DNA from: Candidatus Electryonea clarkiae
Lineage (GTDB): Bacteria > Electryoneota > Electryoneia > Electryoneales > Electryoneaceae
Length of the DNA: 59,642 bases
Direction: 5' to 3'
NCBI GenBank assembly: GCA_030765455.1
Contig: JAVCCM010000029.1
Span: 1 to 59,642, forward strand
Part shown: positions 1-8,823 of the stretch, one piece after another
Layout: each line of letters opens with the position of its first letter
Position numbering within the stretch: the stretch's first letter is position 1
Notes under the pieces: model-generated
Seen by the model: the letters and a program-made list of their open reading frames with translations, nothing else
What the model was told of the DNA's origin: nothing
Databases searched by the model: none
Position numbers and translations under genes: made by a program

Positions 1-80
1 ACCTCACCTGTTTGTCGGTGACCATCCAAGTCCTCCTATGTTGAGTACGTGGACAGTCTAATAATTCCACATTATAAACG

Positions 81-123
81 GGAATTATAATTGTCGTTAA
101 ACAGGAATTCTAAATGTCGCTAA
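81..123. repeat. Pair of 20-bp imperfect direct repeats
   Basis: Two copies of a 20-bp motif (GGAATT, a variable base, TAA, then TGTCG and TAA) start 23 bp apart and agree at 17 of 20 positions. Tandem subterminal repeats of this kind occur at the ends of some insertion sequences such as the IS21 family, so this could be an IS end or scar just inside the window. No transposase gene is visible beside it, so that reading is a guess. Confidence 0.5.
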
Positions 124-194
124 TCATCCGGGATCAATGAAATCTAAAACTTACCGCAATTAAATCAATAATATAGCGCAATGACTATCGTTTC

Positions 195-214
195 CCTGGA
201 TTCAAGAATCCAGG
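195..214. repeat. Short perfect palindrome with AA loop
   Basis: CCTGGATTC, then AA, then GAATCCAGG: a 9-bp perfect stem with a 2-nt loop followed by CTAC. It has the same architecture (9-bp arms, AA loop, CTAC to the right) as the CCCGACAGC palindrome at 12486-12517, although the stem sequence differs. This suggests a family of related structured repeats. Confidence 0.6.
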
Positions 215-582
215 CTACATCTGTCGAGATGAAACAAAAGATTTATAAAGCACGGGCGGGTGGACATGTTTGATTCCATCTTCGCCAAGGCATCCACAGA
301 CAGGTTCAAGCATGGTTTGTTCTACAAATCCTTATAATTAAAAATTAAGAATTGAGACGGGTGGATCGTCTTACTTGTTAGCAGAGTTTCATTACCTTTA
401 TTATTAAATCAAATAAACTTGGGCAATAAATAGCCCAAGGCACCCGCGCTAAGAAGTTCTTTGAGTCCTTTGTGGATTCTCTGCGATCTTTGTGGTTTTT
501 CTTTTTTTCACCGATAGACCAAGTATTTCAATGGCTCATGATTTCTTAACGATGCAAAACGTTCAAGAAACCCTCTAAATAA

Positions 583-1092
583 TCAAGGAATGTGTACCAA
601 TGCGCTGTCAATCACCGCTATTGACATCTGTATCTCATCCCCGTATTGATCATAAAAGTGTAAGAATTCTTCTGTTAGATTTATGACGCCTTCACCACTT
701 GAGTAAGCAGAAAACGTAAGTGTCCCCAGTGTCCCTGAGCCGGTTATCTCTGTATCACCCTGAATTTGAGTCAGTGAGATATGAATGACGGAATCCTGTA
801 ATGCAGCGAATACAATTGCATCATCACCGAATAAATCTCCTTTTTGCATTCCTGCCTGATCATTATATCCTATCATAGATTCATCAAACGTTATCCTCAG
901 ACTAACACCGAAAAATGGTTCAGAAACATCTGACAGGTTCAAAGAGATTTCAAATTGTTCTCCGGTTGAGGAGGAGATTTCCGAAGGTGAAAATCGTAAT
1001 CCGGGATCAGGATCGTCAGGTTCTGTCGAGTTCTTATCGCATCCCGTTGATATGAAAATGAATAATGTTATTAAGAGAAAATAATATTTCAT
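583..1092 (-). CDS. Cohesin-like domain lipoprotein
   Basis: Predicted surface or periplasmic lipoprotein of 169 residues. A short hydrophobic signal ends in a lipobox with Cys18, followed by an acidic linker. The rest, about residues 30-169, reads like a cohesin-type beta-sandwich: an opening strand, a 'TGEQFEISLNL' strand, 'GVSLRITFD' followed by a 'GD.FG' stretch, a 'GSGTLGTLTFSA' strand, and a final beta-rich part. Cohesins bind dockerins. The gene immediately upstream in the same operon, 10 nt away, encodes a protein with two dockerin-type calcium loops. The inference is that this lipoprotein anchors its neighbour at the cell surface. It is last in a four-gene minus-strand run. The fold assignment is from pattern only; another immunoglobulin-like domain is possible. 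Confidence 0.7.
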   Translation of the reverse strand: MKYYFLLITLFIFISTGCDKNSTEPDDPDPGLRFSPSEISSSTGEQFEISLNLSDVSEPFFGVSLRITFDESMIGYNDQAGMQKGDLFGDDAIVFAALQDSVIHISLTQIQGDTEITGSGTLGTLTFSAYSSGEGVINLTEEFLHFYDQYGDEIQMSIAVIDSALVHIP

Positions 1093-1102
1093 TCCGCACT
1101 CC

Positions 1103-3451
1103 TTAATTTATGAGAATCATTATCCGCTGATATTGCCAATTATTTGTTTGAATCTTATAAATATAGGTTCCACTTGAGAGCCCTGAAGCATTAAAAATCA
1201 TGTCATATTGACCGGCTTGAAATAATTGGTTGTTCAATGGAATCGAGACCATTTGCCCCAATACGTTATATATTGTAAACGTAACATGTTGTTTGTCAGG
1301 CAACGAAAAACCAATGATCGTAGAGTTGTTGAATGGATTTGGATAGTTCTGGGTAACTGAATATGTTCCAGGTATAGATACATCAATCTCGAGGAATGAT
1401 CTAAGTATTTCTTTCATAGCAACAGCAGGATCACTTTCACCTGAAAGTGAATTATATAACTGATTAAAATTACTTTCGTATTGATTTAGAAAGATTTGGT
1501 CATTCAAATCAATTGCGTATGATTGAGTTGTGTTAGGATGATTGTTTCCCCAGTTTATTCCAATGCCAATCACATCTTTTTCATCTATCACACCATCACC
1601 ATTTGCATCAGCGTAGGTTGCGGCAGTGATATCCCAGGCAGATGCATGATGGGCAGCCCAGGAAAAGGAGACTGAATCCCGTGGATCACCGTTTCGAAGG
1701 AAATATACTCCAATAGGAAGGATATCATACTCATCAACTATCCCATTATTATCAGTATCGCCTGGATAAACATCATCTCCATTGATCTGCAACAAAACAT
1801 TTTCATTTCTTGCTTGAGAAAATGATTTGATGCCGGGGATCAACTCTCCAAGGTTTACATATACATCTTCTTCAATATTATCGATAAAATCCTGGTAGCT
1901 GTACAGCTTATTGTTGTCCGCCTGCACATGATTGTCTATTAACGGTTTTATCCGGTCAGCCATAATTGCTACCGAATCCAGTGATGCGGGACCATTGATC
2001 ATCTCTTGCATGTAATCCAAGTAAACCTGTTTCAAAGAATCATTTTCAAGAATTCTTTTTATCAATGGCCGCTGGGAAAGATTCGACTGATTTGTTATAT
2101 CCTGTGTAATAACATTCCAGTTGTTGGAATAAGAACCGAAAGTCTCATTCATATCCCAGGGAATGATATGAAATTGTCCTGAAACCTGGTCATCATAGAG
2201 ATAAAAATTTCTTCCTGACCCGGTATAGCTGTCAAAATGAGAAAGGAGCATATTAAAAGCGAGGTGACGGATACAATTATCGAGATTAAGATAATTCATC
2301 ATTACATTAGTAAAACCCTCAGATGGAGTATTATTAAGTTGGTCAATCATTTCAATCAATCCACCCCAATCGCTAATATCTTTATTGGTCTTCAGATCAT
2401 ATTCTGTTTCATACTCAGCCTGTTCATCACCTCTGTACAACAGGGTAGCTCCATCATCACTCGCCTTATACAGGTTGGAATTGTTGTTTTCGAAATATCT
2501 TCCAATGAACAACTTATCAATCTGTTCAACATGAAGATAAAAGCCGATCAACTCTCCTTCGATGTAGAGATTCGAATATGCTGTCCTCGGAGCCGGCATA
2601 TATTGACGGGTAATATCATAGCCGATCTTCTCACGCATGAAACTGGGATCTGCCATACAGTTACTGAAATTCAATCTTTCAATTCCGTGAAGAGTTTGAT
2701 CTCCTTTGTATTTGTCAAATCTGAATTTGAAAGGTTTTTTGGGTGTGTTGCTTGAGAGGGTATAGGATGAATTCCCCTTATATCTGACACCTACACTGTC
2801 GAGTATTACATTGCCGTTATAAATTAACTGTGCGGGCATGTATTCTTCATCGAGTTCCTCGTAATTATAAGTTAATGAATCCTCCCAATTTTCGATGTAG
2901 AAAATCAGTTCAAAATTGTGAACTATTGTGTTGTCAAAAACAATTTCTGTGGAATCGACAATTTCAGGGCTATCGTCAACATTTGGTTCTGAGAAGGTGG
3001 GATACATGGAAATAAAATCGCCTGTTCCATTGGGAAAACGCCCGGTACTGATATCAGCGGATTGCACACCAAAGTAAACCTCATCGACAACCATTGTATC
3101 AGTATCAACAAGGTAGATATCATCTCCCGAAGTGGATAACCTGAAACCGGCATGAAGACCATCTTGATCCACATCGTTGTCTGTCCAAACAACCAGATAT
3201 TCATGAGGAAAAATAGTAGTGTCCGGAAACAACCATTTGGTGAGGTTGAGTGCATTGTCTGATAAGAAATATCCATCCAGGGATATTGAATTATCACCGT
3301 TGTTATACAGCTCAATCCAGTCGTCAAACTCTCCGTTCTGATCGGCGGCAATGGTTACATTACGTGCCAGGAATTCATTAATAACCAATTCCTGGCTAAT
3401 TGAAACGCTGGAAAAAACAATTATTGAGAAAATCAATAAATAGCGTTTCAT
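1103..3451 (-). CDS. CotH-kinase-like protein with lamin-tail, dockerin loops and T9SS tail
   Basis: Secreted 782-residue multidomain protein. In order: signal peptide (1-19); lamin-tail domain (about 20-160, with 'LVINEFLARN', 'WIELYNNG' and 'GRFPNGTGDF'); CotH kinase-like region (about 175-550, with 'VRYKGNSSY', 'PKKPFKFRF' and 'IIPWDMNETFGS'); two dockerin-type F-hand loops (D565-D567-N569-D573-D576 and D615-N617-D619-D623-D626) separated by about 40 residues; and a T9SS sorting domain (about 697-782, 'NYPNPFN'). CotH proteins are atypical protein kinases first known from spore coats. What this one phosphorylates is unknown. It lies between an FGE-like lipoprotein (44 nt upstream) and a cohesin-like lipoprotein (10 nt downstream), so one transcript is likely. 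The dockerin loops and adjacent cohesin suggest a physical pair. T9SS anchoring would normally suffice for surface display, so the dockerin may organise a complex. Confidence 0.85.
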   Translation of the reverse strand: MKRYLLIFSIIVFSSVSISQELVINEFLARNVTIAADQNGEFDDWIELYNNGDNSISLDGYFLSDNALNLTKWLFPDTTIFPHEYLVVWTDNDVDQDGLHAGFRLSTSGDDIYLVDTDTMVVDEVYFGVQSADISTGRFPNGTGDFISMYPTFSEPNVDDSPEIVDSTEIVFDNTIVHNFELIFYIENWEDSLTYNYEELDEEYMPAQLIYNGNVILDSVGVRYKGNSSYTLSSNTPKKPFKFRFDKYKGDQTLHGIERLNFSNCMADPSFMREKIGYDITRQYMPAPRTAYSNLYIEGELIGFYLHVEQIDKLFIGRYFENNNSNLYKASDDGATLLYRGDEQAEYETEYDLKTNKDISDWGGLIEMIDQLNNTPSEGFTNVMMNYLNLDNCIRHLAFNMLLSHFDSYTGSGRNFYLYDDQVSGQFHIIPWDMNETFGSYSNNWNVITQDITNQSNLSQRPLIKRILENDSLKQVYLDYMQEMINGPASLDSVAIMADRIKPLIDNHVQADNNKLYSYQDFIDNIEEDVYVNLGELIPGIKSFSQARNENVLLQINGDDVYPGDTDNNGIVDEYDILPIGVYFLRNGDPRDSVSFSWAAHHASAWDITAATYADANGDGVIDEKDVIGIGINWGNNHPNTTQSYAIDLNDQIFLNQYESNFNQLYNSLSGESDPAVAMKEILRSFLEIDVSIPGTYSVTQNYPNPFNNSTIIGFSLPDKQHVTFTIYNVLGQMVSIPLNNQLFQAGQYDMIFNASGLSSGTYIYKIQTNNWQYQRIMILIN

Positions 3452-3495
3452 ATCTTATCCTTTTGGAAAATGAAATGAATCAGGATTCCTTCTGC

Positions 3496-4713
3496 TTACT
3501 GTACAGGCAGCACAACCCGGAAACCAATAAAATAGTAAATATATCCGGGATTGTCGAATGTCCTGTTGGCCGATCTGAGATATTCGGCATAGTTGCCCCA
3601 GCTGCCTCCTCGAACACAGTGCCAGGGACCGCTTTCGGGTCCTGTCGGATCAGTTTGTGCGTCAACGCCATAATCACCATACCAGTCATTACACCATTCA
3701 TACAGGTTGCCGGTCATATCGTACAGACCGAAAGCATTCGGTGATTTTGATCCTGCAAGCTGAGTTCCGTAGTTCTCTGATTCTGAACCATGAATCCATG
3801 AATTCCCATACCATACTGCGTAGCTGCTCACTTCAGAGCTGTCACTTGCTGTTTCAGGGTAGGGATCATAATCCTGACTCCAGTGAAAATCCGTATCGGT
3901 ATCAGCGCGACAGGCATATTCCCATTCTGCTTCAGTTGGTAAGCGGTATCCGTTTTTTGAAAAATCAACTATAACGTCTTCCAATTCGCAAAGACTGCCG
4001 GGTATTCCAGATATAGATGTATAGGTATAAACGGTATCAAGTCCGTCACGATTACTTCTTGCGTTACAATACAGGACAGCATCGTCCCAGTAAACTGAAT
4101 AAACAGGGTAATCATCGCCAAACCCGTAAGGATTGTGCCAGTCCGGAGGTAGGTATTCCGGATATGTAATGCTCATCAAGTTGTCATAGTCACCCTGTGT
4201 AACTTCAGTTGTGTCCATCCAGAAATCATAAGTAAAGCTTATAGTATGAACTGGTTGTTCATCTTCAAATCCGTTTTCTGATCCCATTTGAAAACTATTA
4301 TCTTTGGCATGAATAAGAACCATGCTTCCGAATGTTGAGGGTGTCTGGTCTATGACATGAATTGTGACTTCACTGGGAACATCGATTACACCATCGAAAA
4401 CGGTCACTGAGACAACAAAATCACCAGTGCTATCCGGAGCCTGCCACGTAACTGTGACACCGCTGGTATCGCCGTTGAATGATCCAGCGGTTGCATTCCA
4501 ATTATAGGTCAGTGAATCTTCATCTTCATCACTGGCGATACAGGTAAGTGTTGATGACTCACCGGCAATTACCGTATCCGGATCAGCGGTTACGCTTTCA
4601 ATTACAGGCTCATGATTTTCAGGCGTCTCGACACTGGTGCCATCATCATTGTCACAGCCAGCGATGAAAAATAATACAATGATAATATTTATTAAGAATG
4701 CAATTCTGTTCAC
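3496..4713 (-). CDS. Lipoprotein with Ig/PKD-like and FGE-sulfatase (SUMF1-type) domains
   Basis: Lipoprotein of 405 residues with a signal peptide ending at Cys20. Residues about 30-120 form an Ig/PKD-like domain ('TADPDTVIAGESSTLTC', 'VTVTWQAPD'). Residues about 128-405 form a formylglycine-generating-enzyme-type domain: 'FQMGSENGFEDEQPVH', 'TTEVTQGDY', 'YRLPTEAEWEYACR', 'YDMTGNLYEWCNDW', 'VRGGSWGNYAEYLRSANR', 'GFRVV'. True sulfatase-activating FGE carries cysteines in the segment after 'RGGSW'. Here that stretch has none, so sulfatase activation is unlikely and the domain is probably a binding or uncharacterised member of this C-type-lectin-like fold. It lies 45 nt downstream of the arylsulfotransferase-like gene and 44 nt upstream of the CotH gene, in the same operon. 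Confidence 0.85.
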   Translation of the reverse strand: MNRIAFLINIIIVLFFIAGCDNDDGTSVETPENHEPVIESVTADPDTVIAGESSTLTCIASDEDEDSLTYNWNATAGSFNGDTSGVTVTWQAPDSTGDFVVSVTVFDGVIDVPSEVTIHVIDQTPSTFGSMVLIHAKDNSFQMGSENGFEDEQPVHTISFTYDFWMDTTEVTQGDYDNLMSITYPEYLPPDWHNPYGFGDDYPVYSVYWDDAVLYCNARSNRDGLDTVYTYTSISGIPGSLCELEDVIVDFSKNGYRLPTEAEWEYACRADTDTDFHWSQDYDPYPETASDSSEVSSYAVWYGNSWIHGSESENYGTQLAGSKSPNAFGLYDMTGNLYEWCNDWYGDYGVDAQTDPTGPESGPWHCVRGGSWGNYAEYLRSANRTFDNPGYIYYFIGFRVVLPVQ

Positions 4714-4758
4714 GAGATTATACTCCTTCGAATGATTAATTTCAGCTCTTGTATTAAC

Positions 4759-6768
4759 TTATCTCATAAACACTAATTTATGGATTCCGGATATGTTTTC
4801 GCCTTTCAGAACAGAGAAATAAATGCCCGAACTTACCATTTGCCCGGATTCGTTTGTAGCATCCCAAACTACCTGATGTTGTCCCTTTGATTGTTTACCG
4901 GCTATCAAAGTTGTTACATATTCTCCGAGAACATTGTGAATAGAAAGCCTGATCTCTGACGACTGGTCAAGTTTAAAACTTATAGTTGTTGTTGGATTAA
5001 AAGGATTTGGATAGCTTTGCATTAATCCAAATTGATCAGGGATATCATCTGTATTCGAAATACCTGAATTATCCACAGTATTCTCTGCCGAGAACGACGG
5101 TATCATCCCTGTAAAATCACCTGTTCCATTGGGGTATCGACCTATACTGCTGTCAACAGCTTGATCGTTGAGAGTTATATCATCGATTATAGCAAAATCA
5201 GGTGCGATAAATACCAGGGTTTCTCCTGATCCGGTCAATTCGAAATTTGTATGCAAGCCGGCCTGTTCCACGTCCTCGTCCGTCCATATTATCAGGTAAT
5301 CCTGTGCTGAAATAGTGGTGTCGGGGAATGCCCATTTAGTTAGATTGGTGGTATCATCTGACAGGTAAAAGTTTCTTAATGAATAATCAGCGTCACTATT
5401 ATTATATAATTCGATCCAGCCATCAAATTCCCCATCCTGATCCGATTCGGTTGTATCGTTCTCCACCAGGATTTCGTTTATCACCAAATCACCCTCTTCA
5501 ACTGGAAATAATGCATATATACCGGGATAATCCAATCCATATCGGAGTGAACGTGCTACCTCGCTTCCGTATTGGTAATCCCAAACTGTGTTATCTTCAG
5601 AATCAACCTCAAACAAATAACCGGAAGTTGATTCGCTTATCAGGGTATTCCCATTGGGCAGCCTTTGACAGCCTCCAAGATGTCTTGAGTAAAAATCAGT
5701 TCCATCAGAGTATGACCATGCTGGTTCCGTCGGACCGTACGCTTCACCCGGTTCGAGAATATATTCGCCGTTCTCATTCATTGGAGGAGTTAATTCCACG
5801 ATTTCCGAAGCACGATCTCCCTCTCCATTATTGAAAATCAGGATGTTACCTTCGCCAGGTAATCCTTCAGGAATCCACCATGAGCAATGTACAACATCGA
5901 AATATTGATCGTCCGGTGCATCATAATTTTCAGGCATACCCCAGCGAAAAAGGATATCTCCGCCCATTCCGCTGTCACCACCCTCGTGGCTGGCGGCTTC
6001 TTCGGTTGTCGTGCTATGGTCAATTACATAAATTTCATCAGCGAAATGTGAACTTATTACAATTTGATCCAAATCCGGGTTGTAGCTTATTCCATTAATA
6101 TGCAGCCAATCACCGCCGCCACCACCCGGACCGGGTCCGCCATGGGAACCTACATTTACATCAATTAATTCGGGATGATCCGCAACTGTTCCATAGTTAT
6201 CTCTTTGCTGATCATAGTTCTGAATCAAGTGATCCCACGCATGCCACTCCCAGATAATATCCGCATCTCCATTTCCGTCGGGTTCGATTTCAATAATGTG
6301 GTCAGGCCACATTATGGCAACCTGTTCACGTCCGGCAGTTCTTGCTTCTGCCGCGGATTTCACCTCCCAGGCAATCAGGAGGACATTTCCATTTGGCATT
6401 GGTTCAATATCGTGATGTGTCAAATAGGTGGCGCTATTGTATTCAAATTCCCAAATCAGATTGCCATCCTGGTCAATTTCCTGTACGAGCCCTGAAAAAG
6501 CGCCACCTCGCAGTTGATTATCAGATACCTCGGCGGGACGTAGAATATGACCATTTTCCAATAGATAAACTGAATAGCCACCACTCCTGTTATTATTCCA
6601 TGTATGAACAGTTTCACCATCCATATTTATTAGATATGTGGCTCTTGCTCCATTAGGATTAAACAAGGTGTATCCTTCGTATGCTTCCTGCGCTATTGCT
6701 GAAATATTCATGGCGATAATTGTGATAACAATAGTCGATATGAAATAATTTTTCCTGTCATGTTGCAT
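4759..6768 (-). CDS. Arylsulfotransferase-like (ASST) protein with lamin-tail domain and T9SS tail
   Basis: Secreted protein of 669 residues. A signal peptide precedes an arylsulfotransferase-family beta-propeller region (about 27-420), recognisable by 'GYTLFNPNGARATYLINMDG', 'VHTWNN', 'LLENGHILRP', 'HHDIEPMPNGNVLLIAWE' and 'GCQRLPNGNTLISESTSGYLFEVD'. Family members transfer sulfate between phenols or are non-catalytic propellers; activity cannot be judged here. A lamin-tail domain follows (about 428-567), closely resembling the one in the CotH gene of the same operon, then a T9SS domain (about 581-669, 'SYPNPFNPTTTISF'). First gene of the minus-strand operon, with about 300 bp of non-coding DNA upstream. 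A glycine-rich 'GGPGPGGGGG' loop lies in the propeller. Confidence 0.85.
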   Translation of the reverse strand: MQHDRKNYFISTIVITIIAMNISAIAQEAYEGYTLFNPNGARATYLINMDGETVHTWNNNRSGGYSVYLLENGHILRPAEVSDNQLRGGAFSGLVQEIDQDGNLIWEFEYNSATYLTHHDIEPMPNGNVLLIAWEVKSAAEARTAGREQVAIMWPDHIIEIEPDGNGDADIIWEWHAWDHLIQNYDQQRDNYGTVADHPELIDVNVGSHGGPGPGGGGGDWLHINGISYNPDLDQIVISSHFADEIYVIDHSTTTEEAASHEGGDSGMGGDILFRWGMPENYDAPDDQYFDVVHCSWWIPEGLPGEGNILIFNNGEGDRASEIVELTPPMNENGEYILEPGEAYGPTEPAWSYSDGTDFYSRHLGGCQRLPNGNTLISESTSGYLFEVDSEDNTVWDYQYGSEVARSLRYGLDYPGIYALFPVEEGDLVINEILVENDTTESDQDGEFDGWIELYNNSDADYSLRNFYLSDDTTNLTKWAFPDTTISAQDYLIIWTDEDVEQAGLHTNFELTGSGETLVFIAPDFAIIDDITLNDQAVDSSIGRYPNGTGDFTGMIPSFSAENTVDNSGISNTDDIPDQFGLMQSYPNPFNPTTTISFKLDQSSEIRLSIHNVLGEYVTTLIAGKQSKGQHQVVWDATNESGQMVSSGIYFSVLKGENISGIHKLVFMR

Positions 6769-7065
6769 TGATGCCTCCTGATGTTAGTGTCTTAAGGTTG
6801 TTTTGAGTCCTTTGCCTGGTTTGCAAGATTAAATGTCCCTGGCAGAAAAAAAATCATCTTAATTATGTGACGTTGTAGTTTGCAAATAGTTTAAGCCCCG
6901 ACGGAGTTTGAATTAAGCGATAAATCTAAACAGAAATCTAAGGATAAAATCCTGGAACAACTATCCAATTGATGGAAATGGAAGACAGTTGACAATAGGA
7001 TTTATTCTCGCGTTTTAATCAATAAATCACCGCCTTCCATATGCACTATGTAATTCAGTTGATAG
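6769..7065. other. Intergenic region upstream of the surface operon
   Basis: About 300 bp between two minus-strand secreted-protein genes. It must hold the promoter of the ASST-led operon and probably the end of the DUF1566 transcript. I see only AT-rich sequence and no strong hairpin or recognisable operator. Confidence 0.4.
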
Positions 7066-8613
7066 TTATTTCTGAAGAATCATTTTTTTGACCTGGCTGT
7101 AGTTACCTGCTTCAAGGCTGTAGAAATATATTCCTGACGGATATTTATCAAGATTAACCTGCAAAGAATGGAAACCGGGTTCCAGTGATTCATCAAGCAG
7201 GGTCATAATCTGTTGCCCGTAAATATTGAATACTTTCAGTTTAACCTTTGATGCTTCCTGTAAATCAAAGCTAATTGAAGTTGTCGGGTTGAATGGATTC
7301 GGTGAATTCTGGAAAAGTTTGAATACCTGTGGATGTTCAGTATTCAGACCGCCTTGATCAGGTACTGATGTTTCTACACCGGCTCTTACCATGCGAACAT
7401 AATTGTTAATACGAATAATATCCCCCTGGGGACCGTGACCGTGAGGGTAATCGTCCGGATCGCCACTCTTGAAATCGCTTCGCTGCGCTCCTGCACCATG
7501 CACATCCAGAAGTTGGAAGTTACCGGACTCCGGCGGGACTTCCATCCATCCGGTCGCCCGCCCGAAACAGACATAAACAGCTTTCTCGTAATCATGTCCG
7601 GGACCGCCGTCATGATGAGTCGTACCAGTCCAGTACCAGGGGTAATCACCATCCTCCAGTTCAGTGGTTTCGAAGACAGGATCCAAAGCGGGGGAGTCAT
7701 TGAATTCCGGGGCACGTGTATAATCCACAATGCTCTGTAATTCCTTGGCATTGGGTAAACGCCAGTCGTTGTGATCCAGGTAATTCTCAGTGTTTTGATC
7801 TGTTACCCATGCCAGTGCATCTTCCCAGTTCAATCCCTCCTGGCTGTCATCCTGTGTCCACATCAACCCGGTTGCGTTATCGGTTACAGTCCCGTCACTG
7901 TTGTCAACAAAATCGTTAATACCATAATCTGTATTTCCACGTACATAACGTACATACAGCTCGTGCGGTTCTCTTGTTCTTGGATCGTATTTCGGATATC
8001 CCTTGATTCTACCATCGGCAAAGTTTACTCCAAACACTGTGCTGTCACCCATCATGGTGAAATGCACATATTGAGTGGCAGTCCAGTCCTGGCAGTCAAT
8101 GAATCTTTCACCGATATCTTCATTTCCATATTCGAAATCGAAATAGTCAGTATCCAGGAAAGGAGTTGACAAATCCGCTGTCATCCCGGTGTTACCGGAG
8201 AAGAGAATCAATGAATATAGTTCTTTTATTGACGGCATCCGCCAGTCATCATAATCACCCGCATTGCATTCGGACGCTCCGTTAAAAGCGTCAGCCCAGC
8301 TCATCTTCTCGCCACGTGCCTGGACCCACATCAATCCGGTAACACCATCGGTTATGGTACCGTTTTCATTGTCCAGGTAATCAGGTTGGTTACCATCAAA
8401 TTGAGCGTCCTGTCCATAAAAAGATTCTTCCGGCGCTGGAGCAGTTATTGAGTTGGAATTATTATAGGTGTCGGATTGCCCGGTATCTACAATCTGGTAG
8501 TCCTGTGCGAATGTGTTTATTGTAAAACATGCGGTTGAAAACAGTATTACAAATAATTTCAGATATGCTTTTTCATTACCAGCCTGGCAGTATTTTACTA
8601 TGATCTTTTTCAT
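7066..8613 (-). CDS. Tandem DUF1566 (Lcl C-terminal-like) protein with T9SS tail
   Basis: Secreted protein of 515 residues, probably cell-surface. After a signal peptide ending near residue 36, two DUF1566 repeats are visible (about 75-230 and 235-415). Each begins with 'DG/DN..TGLMW' and contains 'DWRMP..KEL' or 'DWRLP..KEL' followed by conserved tryptophans and a 'YVRYVRG' or 'YVRMVRAG' end strand. DUF1566 is found in many exported proteins of unknown role and resembles the FGE/C-type-lectin fold. A T9SS sorting domain occupies the last ~85 residues ('NSPNPFNPTTSISF'). It is transcribed alone, divergently from the lipase-like gene at 8824. Function is unknown beyond likely ligand binding. 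Confidence 0.85.
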   Translation of the reverse strand: MKKIIVKYCQAGNEKAYLKLFVILFSTACFTINTFAQDYQIVDTGQSDTYNNSNSITAPAPEESFYGQDAQFDGNQPDYLDNENGTITDGVTGLMWVQARGEKMSWADAFNGASECNAGDYDDWRMPSIKELYSLILFSGNTGMTADLSTPFLDTDYFDFEYGNEDIGERFIDCQDWTATQYVHFTMMGDSTVFGVNFADGRIKGYPKYDPRTREPHELYVRYVRGNTDYGINDFVDNSDGTVTDNATGLMWTQDDSQEGLNWEDALAWVTDQNTENYLDHNDWRLPNAKELQSIVDYTRAPEFNDSPALDPVFETTELEDGDYPWYWTGTTHHDGGPGHDYEKAVYVCFGRATGWMEVPPESGNFQLLDVHGAGAQRSDFKSGDPDDYPHGHGPQGDIIRINNYVRMVRAGVETSVPDQGGLNTEHPQVFKLFQNSPNPFNPTTSISFDLQEASKVKLKVFNIYGQQIMTLLDESLEPGFHSLQVNLDKYPSGIYFYSLEAGNYSQVKKMILQK

Positions 8614-8823
8614 GATATTCTCCTTAAACGATAAATAGTTTCATTCTATTTGACAGTGAATTTAACGGTTGGTTTAATGGGCTTGTAAAATTAATGATCA
8701 ATATCGAGTTTTGGCTGAATGCAAGCGTAATGTAAAAAAGAGTATAATAGCATAACTTTTCTTTGTGACAATTTCTCAATTATAGCTTGATTTGGAGGTA
8801 AATATATATAAGTTTACAAAACA

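Larger units (their letters stand above)
1..582. other. Intergenic left flank, no gene recognised
   Basis: I see no credible coding region here. The stretch holds a pair of near-identical 20-bp direct repeats (81-100 and 104-123), a perfect 9-bp palindrome with an AA loop (195-214), a degenerate AATTAAG-type repeat near 335-355, and a copy of the 'CACAAAG/GCAGAGA' dispersed repeat near 453-506. It lies downstream of the leftmost minus-strand operon, so it may also contain that operon's terminator, but I cannot point to a convincing one. Confidence 0.6.

Noticed and set aside
2237..2755. A 172-codon plus-strand frame inside the CotH gene
   Set aside because: Antisense shadow of a well-supported domain; no family features.
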